A DNA stretch of 64,000 nt. Source: JAQUOA01 sp037443785. GTDB taxonomy: Bacteria > Bacteroidota > Ignavibacteria > UBA10030 > UBA8401. Under the pieces are notes generated by a model. That model saw only the letters and a program-made list of their open reading frames with translations. It did not search any database and was not told the DNA's origin. Position 1 is the first letter of the stretch, and each line of letters begins with the position of its first letter. The translations under genes were made by a program, and so were the position numbers. The stretch covers positions 1 to 64,000 of the forward strand of contig JBBINR010000009.1 of assembly GCA_037443785.1 (NCBI GenBank). Reading direction: 5' to 3'. Of the stretch, positions 9,420 through 17,903 are shown piece after piece.

Positions 9420-9731
9420 ATGGCAATCAAAACATTAGAGATTAAAGAGCTTGAATCGAAAGCGGCGAATGTGTACGAAGCGATCGTCGTGATGTCCAAA
9501 CGGGCGCGGCAAATCAACGAAGAGACGAAGCTCGAATTCCATCAGCGGATCGAGAATCTAGTCGCTCTTCCGACCACTGCCGATGAGATGGATGAAGAAA
9601 TTTCGAATCCTGATCAATTGAAGGTCAGCTTGGAATTTGAAAAACGTCCGAAGCCGACGGAAGAATCGATCGACGAATTGATGACCGATCAACTCGAACA
9701 TCGATATAAAGAAGCTGAAGAAAAGAAGTAA
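9420..9731 (+). CDS. rpoZ: RNA polymerase omega subunit
   Basis: A 103-residue small RNA polymerase subunit that helps assemble and stabilise beta-prime. It starts at ATG 9420, 18 bases after gmk, with AGGATAAAG upstream. The segment around N-V-Y-E-A-I-V-V-M-S-K-R-A-R-Q-I-N is the omega core helix region. The C-terminal half is acidic and charged, as in Bacteroidota/Chlorobi omegas. The gmk-rpoZ-coaBC order, common in bacteria, supports the call. The sequence is divergent from E. coli omega, so the assignment leans partly on context. Confidence 0.85.
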   Translation: MAIKTLEIKELESKAANVYEAIVVMSKRARQINEETKLEFHQRIENLVALPTTADEMDEEISNPDQLKVSLEFEKRPKPTEESIDELMTDQLEHRYKEAEEKK

Positions 9732-9742
9732 TCGTATCTCTA

Positions 9743-9780
9743 CCCTGTGAAGGTTCTCGACCTTCGCAGGGTTTTCCCTC
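9743..9780 (+). terminator. Hairpin with T-run between rpoZ and coaBC
   Basis: CCCTGTGAAGG (9743-9753) pairs with CCTTCGCAGGG (9761-9771) over 11 bp with one G-U pair and a 7-base loop, followed by TTTT. This is a good intrinsic terminator or attenuator shape. It lies 12 bases after the rpoZ stop and 19 bases before coaBC, so coaBC may be partly insulated from the upstream genes. Confidence 0.6.
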
Positions 9781-9798
9781 ACCATCATTCGTCAAATT

Positions 9799-11007
9799 AT
9801 GCTTGCCGGAAAAAAAATACTACTTGGGGTGACCGGCGGAATTTCCGTTTATAAAATGTGCACGGTTGTACGCCTGTTAAAAAAAGCAGGCGCCGATGTG
9901 CGCGTGATGATGACGCATTCGGCTACACAATTTGTCACTCCCCTCACCTTTTCAACACTGTCACAGGAAGAAGTGATCGTTTCCCTCTGGCCTGCGGACA
10001 AAACATCATCGACAAATCCCGGCATTAAGCATATCGATTACGGTTTATGGGCCGATGTCATGCTGATTGCACCCGCAACGGCAAACACCATCGCTCATCT
10101 CGCCCACGGATACGCGGAGGATATTGTTTCATCAACTGTGCTTGCGCTCCGCTGCCCGCTGATCATTGCTCCGGCAATGGATGTCGATATGTGGCAGAAC
10201 GATGCGACACAGCAGAATATTGCGACATTAAAAGGACGCGGATATTTTATCATTCCTCCTGAAAGCGGAGAACTCGCCAGCGGTCTTGTCGGCATGGGAC
10301 GTTTACCGGAGCCTGAATCGATTGTTGATGCGGTGGATGACATTCTTGAACAAAACAATCTTGATCTCTTAGGGAAAAAAATTCTTGTTACGGCGGGACC
10401 GACACATGAACCGATCGATCCTGTACGGTTCATCGGAAACCGTTCCTCGGGAAAAATGGGATTTGCTCTCGCTACTGCGGCTGCACTTCGTGGAGCGTCG
10501 GTAACATTAGTGAGCGGTCCGGTTTCACTCGAGACGCCGAAAAATGTGAATCGCATTGATGTTGAAACGGCGGATCAAATGTTCAAGACAGTAATATCGC
10601 TGGCAAAAAAACAGGATGTCATCATCATGTCTGCTGCCGTTGCCGATTATGCACCGAAAATTGTTGCAAAAGAAAAAATCAAAAAGCAGAATGGTTTAGA
10701 TAAAATCGATCTTCGTCAGACTCCGGATATTTTGAAATCGCTCGGCGATAAGAAATCGAAGAAGACACTGCTGATCGGCTTTGCATTGGAAACGCAGAAT
10801 GAACTTGCAAATGCAAAAGAGAAATTGAAGAAAAAGAATCTCGACATGATCGTACTGAATTCCACGCGCGATAAGCGTGCGGCGTTCGGGAAAGATACCA
10901 ATGTGGTGACACTGATCGATCGAAAAGGAAATATCAAAAAACTTCCGATACTCTCGAAGTTCGATGTCGCGCATGAGATTTTGAATTCAATCAGACAGTT
11001 TAAATAG
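9799..11007 (+). CDS. coaBC: Bifunctional phosphopantothenoylcysteine decarboxylase / phosphopantothenate-cysteine ligase
   Basis: 402 residues; makes 4'-phosphopantetheine for coenzyme A in two steps. The N-terminal flavodoxin-like CoaC half (about 1-180) has GVTGGISVYK, the catalytic-type His in K-H-I-D-Y-G and a PAMDVDMW motif. The classic form of that motif is P-A-M-N, so Asn is Asp here, a change I believe occurs in other Bacteroidota. The C-terminal CoaB half (about 190-400) has VTAGPTHEPIDPVRFIGN, then R-S-S-G-K-M-G and SAAVADY. The udg gene starts 7 bases after its stop. Confidence 0.95.
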   Translation: MLAGKKILLGVTGGISVYKMCTVVRLLKKAGADVRVMMTHSATQFVTPLTFSTLSQEEVIVSLWPADKTSSTNPGIKHIDYGLWADVMLIAPATANTIAHLAHGYAEDIVSSTVLALRCPLIIAPAMDVDMWQNDATQQNIATLKGRGYFIIPPESGELASGLVGMGRLPEPESIVDAVDDILEQNNLDLLGKKILVTAGPTHEPIDPVRFIGNRSSGKMGFALATAAALRGASVTLVSGPVSLETPKNVNRIDVETADQMFKTVISLAKKQDVIIMSAAVADYAPKIVAKEKIKKQNGLDKIDLRQTPDILKSLGDKKSKKTLLIGFALETQNELANAKEKLKKKNLDMIVLNSTRDKRAAFGKDTNVVTLIDRKGNIKKLPILSKFDVAHEILNSIRQFK

Positions 11008-11014
11008 TTGCACG

Positions 11015-11764
11015 ATGTCCACCATTGATAGTGAAAAATTTTTAACTGATGCCAAGAATTTTCTGAAACAGGAAAAACTGTTGTACGGCAACACCATTTA
11101 CCGAGAACCGATGAAATCAAAAAAGAAACCTCTCCCGACTTCTGTGGAAGAGACTGCCCTGTTTGAAATTCCCGCAACTGCTCCGAAAGAGCCTTGGCAA
11201 AATGCCGAATCCCTCGACATTCTCAATAAGCAAATTTGCGAATGCCAGAAATGCGGCCTTGGAAAAACGCGGACGAAATTTGTGTTCGGCGTTGGCAATC
11301 CGAATGCGGATGTGCTGGTGATCGGCGAAGCGCCGGGAGCGGATGAAGATGCTAAGGGTGAACCGTTTGTGGGGCGCGCCGGACAGTTATTGAATAAAAT
11401 TTTAGAAGCAGTACATTTCAAACGCGAAGAGGTGTTCATCGCTAACATTTTGAAATGCCGTCCGCCGGAAAATCGCCGTCCGAATCCGGAAGAAGTGGAA
11501 TTGTGCGAACCGTATTTGTGGAAACAGATCGAACTTATTAAGCCAAAATTTATCTTATTGCTCGGATTAACGGCAGCGCAGACAATTTTACGCACAAAAG
11601 AATCGATGGGACAACTTCGCACATCGACGCATTTGTACAGAAACACTCCGGTGGTGGTGACATATCATCCCGCCGCATTGCTTCGCAATCCGAATTGGAA
11701 ACGCCCGACATGGGAAGATGTGCAGCGGCTGCGAAAAATGTACGACGAATCAAAGAACAATTAA
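11015..11764 (+). CDS. udg: Uracil-DNA glycosylase, family 4 (iron-sulfur type)
   Basis: 249 residues; excises uracil from DNA. After a variable N-terminal region (1-65) comes the family 4 core: C-E-C-Q-K-C-G-L (first cluster cysteines), GEAPGADEDAKGEPFVGRAG (uracil pocket), ILKCRPPENRRPNPEE (further cluster Cys), a later Cys in E-L-C-E-P-Y-L, and the catalytic-loop motif YHPAALLRN near the C terminus. All four expected cluster cysteines are visible. It sits between coaBC and dnaB, as in related genomes, linking repair to replication. Confidence 0.93.
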   Translation: MSTIDSEKFLTDAKNFLKQEKLLYGNTIYREPMKSKKKPLPTSVEETALFEIPATAPKEPWQNAESLDILNKQICECQKCGLGKTRTKFVFGVGNPNADVLVIGEAPGADEDAKGEPFVGRAGQLLNKILEAVHFKREEVFIANILKCRPPENRRPNPEEVELCEPYLWKQIELIKPKFILLLGLTAAQTILRTKESMGQLRTSTHLYRNTPVVVTYHPAALLRNPNWKRPTWEDVQRLRKMYDESKNN

Positions 11765-11829
11765 CAATTATCAATTAACAGTGAACATTCCATTTTCGTG
11801 TTCATTGTTCATTGCTTACTGATCATTGA
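11764..11829. repeat. Imperfect inverted repeat before dnaB
   Basis: CAATTAACAGTGAACA (11772-11787) faces TGTTCATTGTTCATTG (11799-11814): 14 of 16 positions pair, plus one G-U, around an 11-base loop. The flanks are built of short reiterated units (ATTATCAATTAACA, TTCATTGTTCATTG). This type of low-complexity intergenic repeat is seen in many Bacteroidota genomes. It ends just before the dnaB start and might affect dnaB mRNA folding. Confidence 0.5.
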
Positions 11830-11833
11830 ATCA

Positions 11834-13246
11834 ATGGCTGAACAAACAAAACAATCGTTAGAACAATCTGCAGGAAGAGTGCCGCCGCAAGCGGTGGATG
11901 TTGAAATGTCCGTGCTCGGCGCGATGCTGATGGAAAAAGAAGCGATCGCACGCACATTGGAAATCATGGACGAAACGACCTTCTACAAGCCGGCGCACAC
12001 CATCATCTTTAAAGCACTCATCTCGCTGTTCGAAAAAAATGAAGCAGCCGATTCGATCACTGTTGTCGAAGAGCTTCGCCGAATGGGAAAACTCGACGAA
12101 GTCGGCGGCCCGCTGTATATTTCCGATTTGACAATGCATGTCACCTCCGCGGCAAATGTGGAATATCATGCGAAGATCGTTCTGGAAAAATCTCTGCTGC
12201 GCAATCTTATTTCTGCCAGCACGGAAATCACCAGCCGCGCATTCAATGAGCAGGATGACGCGCTCGATCTTCTCGACGAAGCTGAAAATAAAATTTTCCA
12301 GATTTCCGAAAAACGGCTGAAGAAATCGTTCATCCCGATGAAGGAAGCGGTCTTCACCACGATGGAAATGCTCGAAAGCATTCACGGAAAACACAGCGGC
12401 GTTACCGGTGTGCCGAGCGGATTTACGGTACTCGATAATATGACCGGTGGATTCCAGCCGAGCGATATGATCATCGTTGCCGCGCGTCCTTCGATGGGTA
12501 AAACGGCATTCGTTCTTTCCGTTGCGCGAAATGCCGCTGTCGATCATGCGAAACCGATCGGATTCTTTTCGCTTGAAATGTCGTCGCAGCAATTGGTGAT
12601 GCGTCTGATTTGCGCTGAAGCACGCGTCGATGCGCACAGCGTCCGCACAGGACGATTGCCCGAGGAACAATGGCGCAACTTAAGTACGCGCATCGGAAAA
12701 TTATACAACGCAAAAATTTTTATTGATGATACGCCGGCACTTTCCATTTTGGAACTGCGCGCAAAAGCGCGCCGCTTGAAAGCGGAACATGACATCAGCA
12801 TGATCATCATCGACTACCTGCAGCTGATGCAGGGACCGAAGAACGCGCAAAGCCGCGAGCAGGAAATTTCGCAGATCAGCCGTTCATTGAAAGCACTTGC
12901 AAAAGAATTGAATATTCCCGTTGTTGCACTGTCGCAGCTGAATCGCGCCGTCGAAACATCCACCGATAAACGTCCCACACTCGCAAACCTTCGCGAATCC
13001 GGTGCTATTGAACAAGACGCGGACGTTGTGCTGTTCATTCATCGTCCGGAAAAATACGGCATCGCTGAAGAAGGAGGAAAATCGACGCAGGGTGTTGCGG
13101 AAATTATCATCGGCAAGCAGCGTAATGGACCAACGGGCGAAGTCGAACTGACATTCATTAATCAATACGCACGATTCGAAAATATGGCTGTGCCGATCTT
13201 TGATGAGTACGCGCCGCCGACGCCATCCAACGAACCGGCGTTTTAA
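11834..13246 (+). CDS. dnaB: Replicative DNA helicase DnaB
   Basis: 470 residues; hexameric 5'-3' helicase of the replication fork. The N-terminal primase-interacting domain (about 15-120, beginning VPPQAVDVEMSVLGAM) is followed by a linker and a RecA-like ATPase domain (about 170-450) with Walker A ARPSMGKTAF, Walker B IIIDYLQLM and the family motif near LSQLNRAVE. The frame is open to GTG 11798, but those codons are repeat sequence; ATG 11834 gives the normal N terminus. No intein is present. It is last of the core block. Confidence 0.95.
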   Translation: MAEQTKQSLEQSAGRVPPQAVDVEMSVLGAMLMEKEAIARTLEIMDETTFYKPAHTIIFKALISLFEKNEAADSITVVEELRRMGKLDEVGGPLYISDLTMHVTSAANVEYHAKIVLEKSLLRNLISASTEITSRAFNEQDDALDLLDEAENKIFQISEKRLKKSFIPMKEAVFTTMEMLESIHGKHSGVTGVPSGFTVLDNMTGGFQPSDMIIVAARPSMGKTAFVLSVARNAAVDHAKPIGFFSLEMSSQQLVMRLICAEARVDAHSVRTGRLPEEQWRNLSTRIGKLYNAKIFIDDTPALSILELRAKARRLKAEHDISMIIIDYLQLMQGPKNAQSREQEISQISRSLKALAKELNIPVVALSQLNRAVETSTDKRPTLANLRESGAIEQDADVVLFIHRPEKYGIAEEGGKSTQGVAEIIIGKQRNGPTGEVELTFINQYARFENMAVPIFDEYAPPTPSNEPAF

Positions 13247-13258
13247 AAAGTAACCGCT

Positions 13259-13325
13259 GTCATGCCCGAATGTTTTTGTCGGGCATCCATTGTATAGATT
13301 CCCGCCAGAAGCATGCGGGAATGAC
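13259..13325. repeat. Intergenic hairpin repeat, copy 2
   Basis: This copy has two hairpins in a row: ATGCCCGA/TCGGGCAT (13262-13286), then ATTCCCGC/GCGGGAAT (13298-13322). The whole is framed by GTCAT at 13259 and ATGAC at 13321-13325. It has the layout of copies 3 to 5 with different stem sequences, and fills the dnaB-DUF1460 gap. Confidence 0.7.
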
Positions 13326-13344
13326 ACATTAAGGAGATTCTTTT

Positions 13345-14232
13345 ATGGACCGCCGACACTTTATCTCCGCCGCAACACTTGCGGCAATCTCTTCTTCCCT
13401 TCCATCAAAAATATTTGGAGCAGTTATGCAGGAACAAGGACTCTCCGACGAGCAGATTTGCAATGCAAAATTCGAGCTTGGTCTTTCGGCACATCTTGCC
13501 GACAAACCGATCAACGACGTAATTGTTGAAATCGGAAAATCGTTCATCGGTACGCAGTATGTCGGGCATGTGCTGGAAGATGAAGGCGAAGAAAAACTTG
13601 TGGTGAACATGCGCGCATTGGACTGCGTAACTTTTTACGAAAACTGCGTCACGCTTGCACGTTGCATCAAAATGAAAAAGACCACGTTCGACGATTACAA
13701 AGCGCAGTTGCAATTCCTGCGCTACCGCGATGGAAAAATTGATGGCTATGCAAGCCGATTGCACTACACCACCGATTATTGGTTCAACGGCGAGCAGAAA
13801 AAAATTTTGAAAGTCGTCACGAAAGAAATCTTCGGCGAGAAAAACGTCGTCGAGATTCCGCGCCCGATCAATTTTATGACCACCCACCGCGACTCATATG
13901 TTCATCTTAAGACCGACGATGAGAATTTCAAAAAGATCAAAGCAATGGAAGATGATCTCAACAAGCGGACAAATTATTTTCTGCCGAAGGGAAACCTGCA
14001 CATGTACGAAGATAAAGTAAACAACGGCGACCTGATCGGCATTACGACGAACATCGAGGGAATGGACATTGCCCACACCGGCGTTGCAGTAAAGATGAAC
14101 GGCAGATTGCATTTTATGCACGCGCCGATTACCGGTTCCAAAGTGCAAATTACCGATGTGCCAATGCATGACTATCTTGCAAGAAACTCAAAACAAACAG
14201 GAATTATTGTGGCAAGAGTGAATGAAGTATAG
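13345..14232 (+). CDS. DUF1460 protein, N-acetylmuramoyl-L-alanine amidase-like
   Basis: 295 residues. The N terminus (MDRRHFISAATLAAISSSLP) has a twin-arginine-like signal with a lone R-R pair, so export is likely. The mature part shows DUF1460 features: the catalytic-type Cys in ALDCVTFYENCVTLA (about 90-104), and downstream GDLIGITTNIEGMDIAHTG holding the likely His (about 228-246). The family has an NlpC/P60-like fold and acts on cell-wall peptides; amidase activity is a family-level inference. An AAGGAG site precedes ATG 13345. Confidence 0.87.
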   Translation: MDRRHFISAATLAAISSSLPSKIFGAVMQEQGLSDEQICNAKFELGLSAHLADKPINDVIVEIGKSFIGTQYVGHVLEDEGEEKLVVNMRALDCVTFYENCVTLARCIKMKKTTFDDYKAQLQFLRYRDGKIDGYASRLHYTTDYWFNGEQKKILKVVTKEIFGEKNVVEIPRPINFMTTHRDSYVHLKTDDENFKKIKAMEDDLNKRTNYFLPKGNLHMYEDKVNNGDLIGITTNIEGMDIAHTGVAVKMNGRLHFMHAPITGSKVQITDVPMHDYLARNSKQTGIIVARVNEV

Positions 14233-14252
14233 TCAATTTGTATTTTAAACTT

Positions 14253-15662
14253 ATGGCAATAGAAATAAATAAAGTTACCAACGAACAAGTAAGTAGAATA
14301 TTAAGTTACCAGGAAGGACATTTCGGGGATCTGAAATCTAAGCTGATTAAGCCTGGAAAGTTAACTGAATCTATTTCGGCCTTCGCCAATGCTGACGGGG
14401 GTGAGTTATACATTGGAATTGATGAAGATAAAGTTTTAAAGAAAAGATTCTGGAGTGGCTTTACTAATCAAGAAGCTGCCAACGCACACATTCAAACATT
14501 CGAGAAATTTTTTCCCCTTGGGAACGATTTTCATTATTCATTTTTGACTTCAGATACAGAGTCAGGATTAATTCTACGGGTAGAGATACAAAAAACAAGA
14601 GATATTCGAAAAGCCTCTGATGGCATTCCTTACATCAGGCGTGGAGCCCAAAATCTTCCTCAAAAAACACTTGAAGAGTTAAAACAACTCGAATATATCA
14701 AGGGGCTTTCTTCTTTTGAAACTGAAGTGGTTAATGAAACAACTGAAATTATATCTAACTCGGTCCCTGTTTTGGAATTCATGCTGGCAGTAATTCCAAC
14801 TTCGGAACCTATTACTTGGTTACGAAAACAATTATTGATAAGAAATGATAGACCTACAGTTGCTGGAGTTTTACTCTTTTCAGAAGAACCACAGGCCATA
14901 CTACCCAAAAGATGTGGGGTAAAAATTTATCGATATAAGACCAAAAATAAAGTAGGCTCAAGGGATACTCTTGCATTCGATCCTCTAACAATTGAAGGCC
15001 ATATATATAAACAAATAACTGAATCTGTTAAAAGTACTATAAAGATTATAGAAGAAACTGGAAGATTGGGTGATGAAGGAATCGAAAGTATCAATTATCC
15101 ACCCGAAACCTTGCACGAAATTATCACGAACGCCGTCTTACATCGTGATTACAGTATTGCCGACGATATCCATATTAGAATATTTGATAATCGAATTGAA
15201 ATTCAAAGCCCTGGTAGATTGCCAGCACATATTACCACTATGAACATTTTGGAAGAAAGATTTGCTAGAAATGGAACGGTGGTTCGTTTAATTAATAAAT
15301 TTCCTAATCCTCCAAATAAGGACGTCGGAGAAGGTCTAAATACAGCTTTTGCCGCAATGCATCAAATGGGATTAAAAGAACCAATCGTTGAAAATTTAGA
15401 AAATAGCGTTTTGGTCGTGATTAAACATGAGGCCCTTGCTAGTCCGGAAACGATAATTCTTGAATATTTGGAAACTCACCAAACAATTCGAAACAAGCGG
15501 GCTCGAGAAATTTGTCACATCCAAGCAGACTACGTCATTAAAGAAATTTTTCGAAAATTATCAGAGCGAAATTTAATAGAGCGTGTGCCGGGAACAAAAA
15601 CTGCTGCAACTACATATCAAAAGGGCAACCGATTTAGCGAGTGGAAACAACATACTCCATAA
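14253..15662 (+). CDS. AlbA_2/Schlafen-type ATP-binding transcriptional regulator
   Basis: 469 residues. The N-terminal AlbA_2-like domain (about 15-145) has SISAFANADGGELYIGI and PYIRRGAQNLP. A GHKL-type ATP-binding region follows (about 275-380) with LHEIITNAVLHRDYS and a D-N-R-I-E-I-Q-S-P-G-R-L-P motif. The C terminus (about 395-460) looks like a winged helix. Such proteins are annotated as putative transcriptional regulators; a few relatives sit in defence islands, but I see no partner here. ATG 14253 lacks a clear Shine-Dalgarno site. The codons are far more AT-rich than those of its neighbours (many ATA, TTA, AGA), suggesting transfer. It begins 20 bases after the DUF1460 stop. Confidence 0.85.
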   Translation: MAIEINKVTNEQVSRILSYQEGHFGDLKSKLIKPGKLTESISAFANADGGELYIGIDEDKVLKKRFWSGFTNQEAANAHIQTFEKFFPLGNDFHYSFLTSDTESGLILRVEIQKTRDIRKASDGIPYIRRGAQNLPQKTLEELKQLEYIKGLSSFETEVVNETTEIISNSVPVLEFMLAVIPTSEPITWLRKQLLIRNDRPTVAGVLLFSEEPQAILPKRCGVKIYRYKTKNKVGSRDTLAFDPLTIEGHIYKQITESVKSTIKIIEETGRLGDEGIESINYPPETLHEIITNAVLHRDYSIADDIHIRIFDNRIEIQSPGRLPAHITTMNILEERFARNGTVVRLINKFPNPPNKDVGEGLNTAFAAMHQMGLKEPIVENLENSVLVVIKHEALASPETIILEYLETHQTIRNKRAREICHIQADYVIKEIFRKLSERNLIERVPGTKTAATTYQKGNRFSEWKQHTP

Positions 15663-15695
15663 GAGAATTAACATTAAATAATTTTTAAGTTATCC

Positions 15696-15737
15696 CCCAA
15701 ACTTTCCACCAAAAATGGACAAAGTTTGGGAATTTTT
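15696..15737 (+). terminator. Intrinsic terminator after the AlbA_2 regulator gene
   Basis: CCCAAACTTT (15696-15705) pairs perfectly with AAAGTTTGGG (15721-15730); CCA/TGG pairs extend it inside. TTTTT follows at 15733-15737. It lies 34 bases past the stop and is well placed to end that gene's transcript. Confidence 0.75.
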
Positions 15738-15802
15738 GTTTTAAACGCATCCCTCTTTTCTCCTTCCAATGACCAGGATTTTTGCAAACTCGCTATTCAT
15801 TT

Positions 15803-15860
15803 GTCATGCCAGTGAATGCTGGCCTCCAGTTATCTGGATTCCGGCTTTCACCGGAATGAC
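15803..15860. repeat. Intergenic hairpin repeat, copy 3
   Basis: GTCATGCCAG...CTGGC (15803-15823) forms hairpin one. TCCAG/CTGGA (15825-15838) makes a small middle hairpin, and ATTCCGG/CCGGAAT (15838-15857) the last, ending in GAC. With the terminator at 15696-15737, this accounts for the main structure of the 311-base gap before 15974. Confidence 0.7.
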
Positions 15861-15973
15861 GGCATTTTCGCCAAATTTCTTCACATAAATTTATTGTGCT
15901 TCCGAAGGAAAAGTTCGTTAGATTTATCCGGTCATTCTGATCGTTGTCGAATCCGTTACAGGAGGAACAGATC

Positions 15974-16570
15974 ATGACATCCAACGATGAACTTCCCTTT
16001 CGCATTGCCGTCGGCATTTTCTTTTTTCTCACGATGCTCATACGCATCTATTATCAATCAAAAGTGCAGCACGAAACCATTGCGGTGTCCACACACGAAC
16101 AACGTTCAAAATTATTCTTCCAAATTTTTGCGCTGACATATCTGCTGCTGTTGCTCTACGTGTTTACATCGTGGCTCGATAACGCATCGCTTCCGTTCTC
16201 CGCAGCCGTGCGATGGATTGTCGGAGGAGGATTTTTGCTTGCGTATACGTTGTTGTTCACCGCAACACATGCAGCGCTTGGAAGAAATTGGTCGGGCCTG
16301 CTCGAAATTCACACCGATCATATTCTTGTTGTTCGCGGTCCATATCAATTCATCCGTCACCCGATGTATGCCGCGTTCATTCTTTCCGGCATCGGATATC
16401 TCTTTCTCTCGGCAAACTGGATCGCGGGAGGAATTTACTTAATCATCGCTATTACAATGTATGCGGACAGGGTTTCACCGGAAGAAAAAATGATGATGGA
16501 ACATTTTGGCGAACAATATACGCAGTACAGGAAAACGACGGGACGACTGTTTCCGCGGTTTCGGAAATAA
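15974..16570 (+). CDS. ICMT-family membrane methyltransferase (second copy)
   Basis: 198 residues with about five membrane helices. The C-terminal half carries the ICMT-like signature: LGRNWSGLLEI, then RGPYQFIRHPMYAAF (about 115-129) and SPEEKMMMEHFGEQYTQY. This implies a SAM-dependent methyltransferase with unknown substrate. It is distinct from the protein at 3083, with a longer N-terminal membrane part. ATG 15974 follows AGGAGGA; the frame upstream to 15944 has no such site. It is a single gene between two repeat copies. Confidence 0.85.
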   Translation: MTSNDELPFRIAVGIFFFLTMLIRIYYQSKVQHETIAVSTHEQRSKLFFQIFALTYLLLLLYVFTSWLDNASLPFSAAVRWIVGGGFLLAYTLLFTATHAALGRNWSGLLEIHTDHILVVRGPYQFIRHPMYAAFILSGIGYLFLSANWIAGGIYLIIAITMYADRVSPEEKMMMEHFGEQYTQYRKTTGRLFPRFRK

Positions 16571-16599
16571 ATGATGTCTTGATTGACAACTTATAACAT

Positions 16600-16662
16600 C
16601 GTCATGCTGACGCACGTCAGCATCTTCCCTACTTTAGATGCCGAAACAAGTTCGGCATGACG
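16600..16662. repeat. Intergenic hairpin repeat, copy 4
   Basis: CGTCATGC at 16600-16607 faces GCATGACG at 16655-16662. Inside are two hairpins: ATGCTGAC/GTCAGCAT, then ATGCCGAA/TTCGGCAT. It is nearly identical, in the same orientation, to copy 5 at 18855. Confidence 0.8.
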
Positions 16663-16736
16663 TGATCTATTAAATATAAAACACTACTAATGCTTGCATC
16701 CATCTCAAAAAAGATATCTCATCATTCGGGGGTTTT

Positions 16737-17288
16737 ATGAATACGCTGCGATCTGCTCTTATCATTGGTCTCATCTTTTTCTTTATCGGCTGTCCCGCAC
16801 GATCGTATTACGGACTGTTTGAAAAGACCGATACTGTGTTTATTCCTGCGCTGGTCGGAACATGGGGAGAAATAGGAGGCGGCGAAAATACACATGTCTT
16901 TCTACAGGGAGAAGAAAATTCGTACACTGTTGTCTTTCGCAACGAGAAAGGAGACAGCGGAGAATATCATGCACAACTCGGAAAGATAGGAAAATTTCTG
17001 TTTCTCGATTCGTATCCGATGAGAGATCCGAGTGAATACCACACCATTGCAACGCATATGTTCTGGAAAGTGACACTCAAGGGCGACTCGCTGTATCTGA
17101 CAGCACTTGATAGCGACCGATTGAAAGAATTGATCGACGCCAAGAAGCTTTCCGTTACCCACGTCCGGAACGGCAGCGATATTATTCTCACCGCACCGAC
17201 AAAAGACCTTCGTTTGCTGATGTTTCGTCTTGCCGACGATCCGAAAGCATTTCCCGAAGTAGGTCCGTTGATTCGAAGCAAGAAATAA
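16737..17288 (+). CDS. Predicted lipoprotein of unknown function
   Basis: 183 residues. The signal peptide ends in a lipobox, F-F-I-G-C with Cys19 as the lipidated residue, so it should be membrane-anchored outside the cytoplasm. The mature part is mostly beta strand with no motif I recognise. The pattern of a stress- or envelope-associated beta protein (V-G-T-W-G-E-I at about 40, resembling the start of lipocalin-like domains) is suggestive only. It is followed 118 bases later by a second lipoprotein gene. Confidence 0.7.
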   Translation: MNTLRSALIIGLIFFFIGCPARSYYGLFEKTDTVFIPALVGTWGEIGGGENTHVFLQGEENSYTVVFRNEKGDSGEYHAQLGKIGKFLFLDSYPMRDPSEYHTIATHMFWKVTLKGDSLYLTALDSDRLKELIDAKKLSVTHVRNGSDIILTAPTKDLRLLMFRLADDPKAFPEVGPLIRSKK

Positions 17289-17406
17289 GAGACGGTCAAC
17301 AATTGTAATACATCTATTTGTCGATTCCACTGCGACGATCGTGCTTTTGTTGTCGAAAAATTCTATTTTCATTTCACACAACAATCGTTTATAACAGCGG
17401 AATGGT

Positions 17407-17859
17407 ATGACAAAATTCTTTTTCCTTTTTATCGGCGTCCTCATCCTCTCTTGCTCTGCACCGAAAAAACAGATAGAACAGCAGTCAAACGCCGCTCCAG
17501 CAGATACACTCTCGCAATTTCGTTATGTTCTGCAGTTTAAAGGAACGCTTCCCTGCCCCGATTGCAGCGGCATCAAAACAGAACTGACGCTCATCAACGA
17601 TAATTTATTATATGTGATGAAAGAAACGAATCTCGGCACAAGCGACACGCCGCGCGTAACAACGGGAGAATGGACCACATTGCGCGGCTATAAAAAAGAT
17701 GACGATGCCGTTGTCTATTGGTTGAATCCCGAAAAAAAAGATGAACGCTATTATTTGAAGACGGGCGATTCAACAATTCTTATGCTGGACAAAAATGAAG
17801 AGATTATACAATCACAAATGAATTACTCACTGAAGATGGTGTTTGAACATATCAAATAA
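17407..17859 (+). CDS. NlpE-like copper-resistance/envelope-stress lipoprotein
   Basis: 150 residues, with a lipobox at L-I-L-S-C (Cys16). The mature domain has the NlpE N-terminal signature FKGTLPCPDCSGIKTELTL, with its C-x-x-C pair (about residues 55-58). In enterobacteria NlpE relays envelope and surface stress to Cpx; here only the N-terminal domain is present, as is common in Bacteroidota, and no Cpx pair is nearby. Role in copper or envelope stress is family inference. The next gene, 44 bases downstream, encodes a ketopantoate reductase and is probably unrelated. Confidence 0.82.
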   Translation: MTKFFFLFIGVLILSCSAPKKQIEQQSNAAPADTLSQFRYVLQFKGTLPCPDCSGIKTELTLINDNLLYVMKETNLGTSDTPRVTTGEWTTLRGYKKDDDAVVYWLNPEKKDERYYLKTGDSTILMLDKNEEIIQSQMNYSLKMVFEHIK

Positions 17860-17903
17860 ATTGACATAAAAAATTTTATTACAGAAATGAAGAACGATTC
17901 AGA

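Noticed and set aside
9799..11007. Asp for Asn in the CoaC P-A-M-N motif as a defect
   Set aside because: The rest of the active site is normal, and I believe P-A-M-D occurs in other Bacteroidota CoaBC proteins, so it is likely functional.
11858..12670. 270-codon minus-strand frame inside dnaB
   Set aside because: It is antisense to a secure dnaB and lacks any protein-like pattern; a result of codon bias.
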